Source: Arctopsyche grandis
Taxonomy: Eukaryota; Arthropoda; Insecta; Trichoptera; Hydropsychidae
NCBI RefSeq assembly: GCF_051622035.1
Contig: NC_135357.1
Span: 36,253,691 to 36,317,690 of the forward strand
Reading direction: 5' to 3'
Length of the DNA stretch: 64,000 nt
Shown here: positions 1 to 15,100 of the stretch, one piece after another
Position numbering within the stretch: position 1 is the stretch's first letter
Layout: each line of letters starts with the position of its first letter
Notes under the pieces: generated by a model
Told to the model about the DNA's origin: nothing
The model's input: the letters and a program-made list of their open reading frames with translations, nothing else
Databases searched by the model: none
Translations under genes and position numbers: made by a program

Positions 1-4530
<4,530 letters not shown>

Positions 4531-4539
4531 TGTAAAAAT

Positions 4540-4735
4540 TATACAAAAAAATTTGCAAAATCGAGCGTACCGGCACCTCAAAATTTAGCACTACACCACT
4601 GCTTGGAGCCACAAATATCCAAGCCTAACCAGCAGTAATCAGTATTAAAGATTAGCACGGGATCAAACCCAGTAATATCTCGTTGCTAAAAATAACAACC
4701 ACCGAGCCATACCACTTGCGGGTGACCGTAACCGC
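4540..4735 (-). mobile_element. tRNA-derived SINE, diverged copy
   Basis: On the - strand a tRNA-like head is visible, with an A-box-like TGGCTCGGTGG (4699-4709) and a B-box-like GGTTTGATCCC (4660-4670) at tRNA spacing. It is followed by a body containing GGATATTTGTGGCTCCA, which matches the start of the central block of the SINE at 55114. Its 3' part (4540-4606, beginning CAGTGGTGTAGTG on the - strand) recurs on the + strand at about 42444-42545. It could instead be a SINE abutting a separate small DNA element that owns the CAGTGGTGTAG end. Confidence 0.5.
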
Positions 4736-4999
4736 ACCGACAGTCAAAAAATCGAAAATGTTCGTCTACCATGCAATATGCATACATATGAAAAACGGTT
4801 AGTATATATGTATATAGAGGCGTGCGGTAAAACTCTCTCTCCCCTCATCGTACATCCTCACTTAATTTGCGCAAGCAGGATACAAGAGGAACAGACTTTT
4901 CCTCCCGTATCCTGCACGCGCACATTAAACAAAACTGTATGACAAAAACAAAAAGAGAGATAATTTCACCGCATGCCACTGATATATATTATATATACA

Positions 5000-5160
5000 C
5001 TAGTGTTGTGCCCGTTGATTTCAACGGGTGGTTTCGAACAGGCGCGGCTTCTTATTTAAATTATATTCACAAGTTGTAAATGTATACAAATGTGATTTTT
5101 TATATTTTTTCTGGGGGTGCTGCAGCGCCGCAGTTCCTATGCACGAGCCGCGCCTGGTTT
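5000..5160 (-). mobile_element. Helitron 3' end, non-autonomous copy
   Basis: Read on the - strand, an 8-bp stem hairpin CCCGTTGAAATCAACGGG (5011-5028) is followed by CACAACA and then CTAG (5000-5003) next to T. This is the hairpin-plus-CTRR-T arrangement that defines Helitron 3' termini. The 5' TC end is not certain; 5160 is where the host repeat resumes. No Rep/helicase coding sequence is present. Confidence 0.6.
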
Positions 5161-5197
5161 CGAATATATACTTAGTACCGTTTACCGGTAAACGGAC

Positions 5198-5747
5198 TAC
5201 TAGTCATATGTGAACCAGTCACAGGACAACCGGTCACTCTAGATCGGTCACACGTGATCACACTAAAATTGGTCACGAGAAAACTGGTCACACCCAAAAA
5301 TTCGACCAATTTTTAATTTTCGGGTGTGACCAGTTTTAGGGTGTTACTAGTTTTCTCGTGACCAGTTTTAATGTGACGGTTGATCACGTGTGACCATAGA
5401 TGTATAATACATAGATCCGCCCTCACGGTTTATACTGGTCTCCCTTTTGACGCATGCAAAATACATGGCGCATGCACACTTTTCTCTCAGTAGGTTAGTA
5501 GCTTCTAAGTAGGAAAGGTCGATTGCGGAGATCTTGTCGATAGATATGCGGAGATCTCTTCATCTTTTCTCGTCACTAACTGAGGGGTGCAGGGGGGTTT
5601 AACTAGCGGGGGGAAGTGAAAAAAACGCCGACCACTGCGTCGTAGGGAAAAAAATATGTAATGCCATATCTAGGTTATTCTAGATCTATGCGTGTGACCG
5701 ATCTAAAGCGACCGGTTGTCCCGTAACCGGTTCACATTTGACTAGTA
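5198..5747. mobile_element. Fold-back element with long inverted termini
   Basis: The left end (TACTAGTCATATGTGAACC) and the right end are inverted copies over roughly 55 bp, with TGACC/GGTCA words repeated many times. A second, inner inverted repeat at about 5255-5390 (ACTGGTCACACCC opposite GGGTGTGACCAGT) gives a compound cruciform. No open frame inside. It lies within the repeat at 4748-5877. Superfamily not determined. Confidence 0.7.
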
Positions 5748-6157
5748 ATCACCGAACCCCGTTTACCATGCACCCTTTTTTTTTTTGATCTTTCGACTTA
5801 AGATCTTTCAATTTTCAATCTATGCCTTCCGATATTTGCTTTTTCGATCTTTCGACTTTCGGTGCCGCGAGGTAGACCAACCGCTGGCTATTGTACACCC
5901 GAGAGAGAAGAGAAAAGCGAACCGACCTCGGGGGAAAGTACATAATCACACTCACACGTGTACGCGTGTCGGACATGGCCTCGAATCGCGCCGCTACGAC
6001 CGCGTCAGGTTCAATTGTGTAGGAGCGCGGCGACAGGCGGAGCGGCTACACATTGCGCACGGAACTTCGCCCCTTTTTCGCCGGGGCCCCCTTTCCGGTT
6101 CCGCTTCCGGTCGCGACCCGACCCCTCACCCCGATTCCGGCCCCCCCGCGCGCCGAC

Positions 6158-9100
6158 ATGACGAGCGTGGCGGCCAGAAGGAACGGACGCGGCGCCGCCC
6201 CCGACTACTCCGACTCCACGGACGACTCCAGAGACCATTCCGACAATGTGAGACACCGTTCAAACAAACCCCACGACGTCCACACGCCCACACTGTGACG
6301 TAATTCACCCACACACGCACACACATTGACAGCCTTCGGTGCAAATGTCATCTCTCACACGCCTACTTGTTCACGCTAATTGGCCGCTTAATTGGGTCAA
6401 TGGCGCGTTTACGCCCCGTTTTCTGTGAATGAACCCCCCCTCGACTCATTTACCCGCCCCCGCATATTCCCGCATCTCTTTTAGTCCTGGATGCGGGATG
6501 TGTGTCTGAGATAGAAATGGCCAAGTGACAGCTAAGTCGACCGTAACGTGATCCGTGACGGCCATGTTCAATTTTTTTTTTTTCGGTGTATATTTACGCG
6601 CGCTTGTTTGCGTCTCAGTTTTTTGTTTTTGTTTTGATACTGTTTGTCGTCGATTGATCGAAGCTGTGTTTATATTGAGCAATTTCAATTGAATCTCAAT
6701 AGTCTTGAAGCATGATACGAATCAATTTTTTCATTAAATATAAATATATTAATCAAATCGCCTGACGCTGCTTAACCTTTCCACCTCGTACGACTACTAT
6801 ACATGTCCTAGCGAACATGCCCTTAGCGCGCGAGACACGCATACATGTCTTGGAAGTTCCAACCTGTATAAGAGCCGTCTATTGTGTTAAAATTTTATAA
6901 CTTGGTTGAAAATATTACTAAATGTATACTTTACCAAATTCAATGGATGGCAGTAGTCAAAAAAAAATATATAGGTTGTAAAATTCAAAAAAATATTACA
7001 ACCTATATTTATAGTCGAAAACGCGATAGCAAAATCCGCCAAAAAGCAGCCGCGTATAGGGCATGTTCGCTTAATTTGGTGACGCGGGCAAAGGGTTAAC
7101 CTTCCATCGGGCGATTTCCTTTGAGCAGGCGCATGTCGTAAATTTTACGTCATCAAGTTTTCTCCATGTAAATGCTGTTTTATGTATGTAAATATCGTAA
7201 GGTTATGAAAAATGATAAATGACAATACTCTTAAAAATATATATTTTACTCTCTAAACAAAAAACCAAAACAACACTCTAAATATGCTGACATTTCAAAA
7301 CAAAATATTTTATCGACCTATTCGATCATTAGTTAGAATTATTAATCAGAATCAATATTACCTATTAGTCAGAATTAATATTTTCATCCTTACAATTATT
7401 ACAAACCACATCAAAGGCAGAATGCTACTTGCATGTAAAGGATTCAACGGAACGCTCAACGATAATTGCCAAATATCGATGACTCACAAAAACTTCTAAG
7501 CACAACCGATTCGCCTGCAGTTTCGGGAAACACTGACCTTCGAATAGCTCGAAGCTCGATGCTTATCACTAAGTGGTATAAGTAGGAGATGCGATAAAGC
7601 GCATTTGTCGTAAATTTTACGACAGCGCGCCCGCTGGAAGGTTAAGAGGGCTGTACACCCGAAACCTTAATTTTGTTGCCGTTCCTTTCTTCGATATATA
7701 TATTGAGTGAATGCGACAGTTGCGCTTCGACCAGATAATGCGTATTTTAAATCGACAAAATCGAGGTTTCGTATTCTCCAATTTTCTCCTCCAAAACTGG
7801 ACCAATTTTTAAAAAAATTTCATCATCAGTGTGAGAAAGACCGTTAAATAAGCACGCTGGACTCTTTTCGTGGGTGTAAAAAAGAGGCGATTTTATAGAT
7901 GTTTGGTGGCGGCTCCTATAAAAAATAACTAATCAAAAAAATTAAAGCAGATGCATGCCAATGGTGGATATCCATAGCATGGGTTTGGTGCATCCGCTCT
8001 AAAATCGCCAGATTAACAGAACGGCAGCTTTAAACGTAATTCTCGTTTTCTCGAATGATAGATTGCACATCAGATGACGAGTAACCTTTCGATGTACACA
8101 GATGCAATTATTAAAATTGAGTTGGATCTTTCTGGCGAGTTTAATAAGGCAAGATTTGGAACTTATCGAATCTTGCCTTATTAAACTCGTCAGAAAGATC
8201 CAACTCAATTTTAATAATTGCATCTGTGCACATCGAAAGGTTACCCGTCATCTGGTGTGCAATCTATCATTCGAGAAGACGAGAATTGCATTTAAAGCAG
8301 CCATCCGTTAATCTGTCGTTCAATTTGTCTGGCGATTTTAGAGCGGATGCACCGCATCCCCATAGCATATTAAAAAATAATTTTTCTCTACTGCCATAAT
8401 TGAGGAAGGGAGAAGTGTAATACGTTTGTATGGACAAGGCGCTGGTGTACAGCCCTCTAAAGTAGGTAAAAGTCGACCATACGATTTTAAAATGCAGATT
8501 TGCATAATAGTCAAATTGCTCAAATGTATGTATGGTGAAAAAATGAACCGTAATCGGTAGACTTTCTTTGAGAAATGCCATTAACGCTTTGAGTGCTGAC
8601 GTCTTTTCTGTTGAAAAAAGCCCCCCCCCACGCTGAAAATTTCGCCAACATTTCCTATTAGAATTATTTAGAAATCCAATAGAAAGTAGGTATAAAAATT
8701 GTAGCTAATCCAAACAAACCCTAGATAATTATCGCCGAGGATTTCTAGTTTTGTAAAGGTGTGTTTAGACTCTCTAATATATCTTGCAACAATGTAGCAT
8801 AAACAAAACAAGTCTATTGATGAATGTATTTTTCCAAAAAATAGTTCCATCTTCTTCATTGTTGTTAAAATGTAATGCTCACAATCTAAATGCCAAGCCA
8901 CAATCTAAAATACTCGGCAGTTGGGGATTTCCATCGGGTAATTCTGCTATGGTTATAAATTCAGAAATTCCATTGTAAACCAGTCTTTGCATTTTTTTTT
9001 CAATGCTCCTTGGAAAGGCTTAGCAGGTAGTATTCTTGTTTATTTTTAACGTACACAAAAAATAATGCCTATCAGCGTATTTCAGGCTCATCGCCTTGTT

Positions 9101-12100
9101 GGCAAAACGCCGATCGACTTTGGTCAGCATTCAAAGGGTTAAGTTTCTACGTATACTTCAAAATGTTCATTTTGTTACAAGGAAAGAAATCAAATCGGCT
9201 TTATAATAGACTAGTGATACTACCCGGCTTCCCTCAGTTCCACTTTTGACGATCTCTTCCGTGTTAGCACAGATATAATAAAAGTAACTTGAAATGGAAA
9301 TGCAGTCTAGTAGTGAGAATACCATCGAACCATGAAAAAAGTCTTCATTTGTTTTTGTTTTTTTTTACTAAATTTATTTGAATCGAAAAAAATAATATTA
9401 TTTAACGACTGACCAATCACAATCGTCTTTGACCAATCCAGCCAATCAGAAACGAATTACAGACGCCGTTGTTTGGTTTTATATATGTTGCAGTAAAATT
9501 GTAAAGCTAAAATCAGTATACATTGAATAGTAGGTGTATGCATCATGTAAATCATCCAGTAACAGTATACACAGGAGAATGAATGAACGCGTTTACTAGT
9601 AAATTCATACACTAGCTATCCATATGCAGTCAATGTTAACGAAAGGAATAGCAATTTTTAATCGGCCTATGGCTGATTAAACTAAAAACTGAAAGAATGC
9701 GACATTACAACGAAGAACATATTATTAATGAACAAAATAAAATGTAAGCCAACCTAACCCAGCATCATATGACATAATTGTTATTAATCCACAAGAATAG
9801 TCGAAATGTGATTTTTCTAAGTGGAATTTTACTTAATTCTCATATAAATTAAAGATAATATAATATATTAACCCTATTAATTCAATTCAGATTCGTGTAA
9901 ATACGAGTAAACACTAGTACGAGCTTTTTGCTCGCAATTTTACCGATTTAAAGTTCAGCACACTTCCAATAAACCCTTTTAAACGAAAACAAAAAATAGT
10001 GTGGTCAGAACACTATCTCAATAAACATGTTTCAATAGAAAAAACTCAATATAAAATAGTATTAACAGTGGGAAAAAATCCCAAGTGAAAATACGTACTT
10101 TTGATTTGAACTGGATGACTACTTAGAGAGATTTGAAAGCTGAAAAGTACTACAAATGGAAGATAAAATACCCGACTATAGATTCCAATATTCATTTTGA
10201 ACAGGAAATTGACAGATTTTGAGACATCGACCGAACAAAACCAAGATATAGAAAAATCGCGCGATTTAAAAAACACATATCCGAATCTCGAGCCAATCAA
10301 CATTTTTTATTACCAGATTCGTGTTCACTAGGCATAATTCTATAAGAAAAGTCATATCTCGTCTCTGAACCAAAAAAAAAGTCGTCATTTGTCGAACAGT
10401 GTTATTGTCTATTTCGTATCAATTCCACAATAAATTAGCTATTTGAACACAACCAGTGATATTATTGAGGATAAAATTCATTGAAAGAGTAACGGCAAAC
10501 TTTGGTCAGCCGTCAAACCACTCAAATTTCATTTGTTAGCAGATTTAATTAAGTGTATACTATGTCTAGTAAGAGTATCTGCGAAATCTAGCGTTATAAG
10601 CTTTAGCTTAAAACCAAAGTACAGACTCAATGTAATCGGTGTATACTAATTCGAGATTTGACGCTCTTACTGTAACATGTATAAGATACTTGAAGTAAAT
10701 CTATATTTAATTCTGAAACGTGTAACAAGATGAAAACATATGCATAAAGCTATATCAAAACTATCGATTTAGTTAGTAGCTCGGTTTTAAAAGAAACCAT
10801 GTACGTGTGTGCTTAAAAGAAAGTAATGTACGTGTGTGCTGAAACTTTGCTCTGTGTAAATACTGAGTATGATTCAGCGGCTAATTATATGGCGAGGAAC
10901 ATTGCTTAGAATAGGTCAATAAATATACTATATATATTATGCTAAATTTCATACATATGTAAGTCATCGTGTAAATGCAAATTTTTGATCTGAAAGTTGA
11001 AATTACGAATACAATTCGACCGGATTGATCCCAATGTGGAACGATTGCCAATTTGCAAAATGGTTGAAAATTAGAATTTTAATATTGAAAAAGCGCACAC
11101 ACACGTTTGTAATTATAATTGCTTACTTTCACATGCAAAATTGCATTAAATCGCGGAATGCGTGTAAGAATGAGACATTCAGGTCACGTCTGCTTTCTCT
11201 TTTGCACCTCGGTCGGTTTTATGAGTACGATGATTTCGACCGCTCGGTATGAGTTTAATTTTTCATGCATGCTTTCAGGAAGGACAAGAAGGTGACTCCG
11301 AGTATGGATCCGTCGAGCATAGCGGATCAGAAATGTCCGACAGGGAGAGCGGAGACGCTCAGGTAACCCGTCTTCAACGCCGTGTATGTTATTTTAGTGT
11401 TTTTTCTGTGCTTAATATATTTTTTATCAATTGTGCAGGGAGAAGGACAAAAAGCTGACGATGCCAGTAATCAAGGTTGGATTGTAGCATTTGATGTGTT
11501 ATTGTGTTTTATTTATAGTGTTTTAATGTGTCTGTTTGTGTGTTCTAGGTTCTGTAAAGCCTCAAGTCGTCGATCACGATGAAGATCGTCGTAATCCTCA
11601 GTACATTCCCAAGAGGGGAACCTTTTATGAGCACGACGATCGTACGGCACCTGGGTCAGTGCTTTTGCCGTGTTTTATATGATACATCTAAATATATATT
11701 CTAATATTATGACGAACTCTCAGCTCTGTCTCCATGTGTAGAACATGTTTATTGTTTGTGGTGTAGTCCAAAGAGAAGAATACTTCTCCGACGGGGCTGG
11801 GATTCGATGAGTAGGGTGAATATTTTATAACCTGAACCTGAAGGAAGCTGGATTTTAGTATCGTCCGAATCTCAACGGCAACTATAGGACTTGAAAACGA
11901 ATCGTATTATTATTATTTCAAAATTCTATCGGTGTCTGAATCTGTACCGTTCAGTCCTGAGCCTGACTGAATACATTGCGGTAGGATATGTAACGGATCT
12001 ACTCTTGTAGCCGTTAGTTTGATAAACGTATGAAATTCAGATTCAGTTTCGTTTATTTATTTATTTATTTATTTATTTATGAAGGCTTACGTCATCAATC

Positions 12101-15100
12101 GACACTTCTTTCACTGTAAATTGTATTATTTGGGTTTTTTTTTAAATGAGATTTAACCGTTTGCCCGCGGCCGTCTTCTATGGAAGCTTTGCGCGACAAG
12201 TCTATAGCGCGGCTGTCTTCCATATGATTTCTGAACTTTGCACGGGATTTTGAGCCTTATATGCGCCTATTTCAACTGTTTTAAGGTTCAAAATTGGTTG
12301 AATATATCACTGAGAGTTGAATGACATCTATTCAATTTGCTTAAAATGAATATATACCAGTCAAAATTAGTTTTTGTGGAACCATACTGAAACCTTGTTT
12401 ATGTGACGTCACGTCTGTTGAACAATGGCGACGATATGTCTCAATTTTATGAAGAATGTTTATTTGACAATTAAGCCAAAACTACGAGATATACTATGTA
12501 TTTTATTGTTTAAAATAATACTTTATGTGTTAATTAACATATCTGGTTACTTGAGTAAATATTAAAATCTGTATTTAAGGTCGAAAACTCGATTGCCAAA
12601 TTCGCGAAGAAGGTGCCGCGTACAGGGCTTGTTCGCTATATTTATTGCCGCGGGCAAAGGGTTAATATGTGTTTCCGTCTGAGATTTGAAAAAGCTCTAT
12701 CGCAACGGCTTCAGCCTGACTCTTTACTGACTGAGCTACCGTCATGTTCACGTTGTATAATGTTCGTATGATGCATTACAGGGCGGAAGACGATGGTGTG
12801 GCCAGTCTCGAGGATGGGATCGCCTCTATTGACTCATCCCGCGTGGATAGGAGTGTCGTGAGCATCGGAGAAGTCGACGAAAGGGTCACCACACCGACGA
12901 CACCAGCCGAACGACGCAAGACACCAAAATCGAACGCCGACCGTTGGCTTCACGACAAGTACAACGAAAACGATCAGGTCCGTTCTATTACAACAACGGC
13001 TCCAAACTTTTCTTGACTTGCTCCCTCCCCACATATTGGGAGACTAATGATGATCACAGTGGCTTTTCACTATTATCAATTTTTAAGTACCCTGGTTGAG
13101 AATCGCCGTATTTTTACTCTATCTATGTACGTAGTAATAATGGACGTAGTTTTGTGATCATGCGAAAATTCAGACTCGAGATTTTGACTGAGTCGAACTC
13201 GGAATCGATCACTGATGACGTTTTCATGATCTAGAAAAGATGTGTGTGTGTGTGATTTTTTGAACACCGCTAGTCCTATCAAACTGAAACTTAGTATTGG
13301 TTACTGAAATTCTTATCGATACGGCGTAATTTTTTTTTATCTCCCAAACTGCTAACCAAATCGGATTGAAATTTTTGTAAATGTAATAGAAATATTATTA
13401 TAAATTTTAGTAGTAGTACTTTTACTCTAGGTAATCGAAGTTTTTTATGTTTTCCTCCGAAACCTTTTGGTTTATTGAATTGAAATTTCATATCTAGAAG
13501 TTTAAGTTTAAAACCAAGTTATATATAAAATTTGGTAAGCATTCGTCAACCGGAAGTGGCAGTTTACTCTTGTTCGATTTTTCTTCCACTACTTTTTTCG
13601 ACCCCTTAAACATGTGTGCTCTTCACGAAAAAAATCATGTATTATTCTTGTATCAATGTGATGAAAATAAAAAAAAAATCACTAAATTTAATAGACCGGA
13701 AGTGGGATATTTTCCTCTTAGAAAGGTCAAAAATGTTGTGACCACTATTCTGTCCACACCCCTGAACGTATCAAGCTGAAAATTTATATTTGTATTCTTT
13801 ATGTACTCACTTACAGCTGATAAGGTTTTGGTCAGAATTCGTAAACTGGAAGTAGTTTTTTTTTTTTTTAAACAATATTTCATTATTTTATTTTGACCTT
13901 TTGAATTATTTTTATTTTCTTGGTACTTAGTGAGTATAATAATTATAGTGATTTTAAGTAATAAAAAAATTTCGAACAAAATCCAACAACCGGAAGTAGA
14001 ACTTTTGTCTTGTGTAAGTTTCCCTACATTTGCTCTCAATTTGTATCGAAAATGCTTTCATAACCGGTATGTGTGAACGTGTATGTGTGTTTAATTATCG
14101 AATTTTGTTTTGTGACCTTCTTATATTCCTCAAATACATAGTCATGGGTTGGTCACATCCGAATTTTTTTTAGTGTTGTATAATTTGTTTTATTATCCAT
14201 TTCAGGCACCCAAAAGTAGCGACGAGCTGATCGCCATATACGGATATGATATCCGAGGGGAGGAAGGTCCGCCAAAGGCTTTCCGTCGCCATCGCTATGG
14301 GTGCGAATATTCGATTTGAACTTGTGCTGTTAATGTCGGTTCATGTTTTGATTATGATATTTGGCTTTTTAGACGCGGTCCGAATAAATACACCCGCAAT
14401 TGGGAAGACGAGAACGCTTACGGGAAAGGTGCTGCCGTCAGGTCTCCGAAGCCACCACCCGTCGTCACCAATGGAAAAGAATTCCCGGCTTTGCAGCCCA
14501 AAAACGATAGGCATGTATTTCAAAACCATAATAAAGGAATTGAACCATGTTTCGTATAATTTAAAACGGCACATGTTTGTTTTCAGAAATCGTATTAACA
14601 AACGAAAGCCCGAACGCAAAGTTCACGTGGTCGATAATAAGGTAGCGTTGGACATGAGTGTCACCGATAAAATATCGCACACGAACAAAGTGTTCACAAA
14701 TAAGACCAATAAGATTGAGAAGGACGTGCAAGAGAAACCGACGTTGGAAGAATTGCCTCGTTGGAAACGAGGCCCATCCAAAGTCGAGCCTCGCAAGCCT
14801 GCCATCGTCGTAAAGAATCAGACACTGCAACAGGAGCAGATCAAATGGTACCAGTGCCGTACCGGCTAATGAATTTTGTATAGGATTTATTTATTTTTAA
14901 TACTTTTGTTGTATTTTAGGCCAGAGCCTCCTCGGTTGAGCTCGCCACCGAAACCACTGCCGATGATGAGTGCTCAGGTTCAGTCGTCTCCACCTGCTAT
15001 GGTACCGTTGCAAGAAAATAAATTGCCATCTGCTCGGAAGTTGAATCAGGTATGAAGTTAATTAGTAAAAAAAGGGAACAATTTAAACGTCCATTTTATA

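Larger units (their letters stand above)
4748..5877. repeat. Interspersed repeat split by two later insertions
   Basis: The outer parts (about 4748-4999 and 5160-5197 plus 5752-5877) match an uninterrupted copy at 34103-34463. Shared landmarks are TCGAAAATGTTCGT, GTGGCGTGCGGTAAAA-like text, GTACCGTTTACCATGCACCC and a run of ATCTTTCGACTT-type motifs ending near GAGGTAGACC. Compared with that copy, this one is opened by a Helitron-like piece at about 5000-5160 and a fold-back element at 5198-5747. The family has further copies at 25118-25193 (fragment, inverted) and 53153-53712. Class unknown; no coding capacity seen. Confidence 0.7.

Noticed and set aside
5785-6344. Several overlapping GC-rich frames on both strands
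   Set aside because: They are by-products of the CpG-rich btz first exon and 5' UTR; only the frame from ATG 6158 joins exon 2 correctly.
14246-14869. 207-codon continuous + strand frame
   Set aside because: It reads through btz introns 6 and 7 and uses exon 7 in the wrong frame; only its exon 8 part is real coding sequence.
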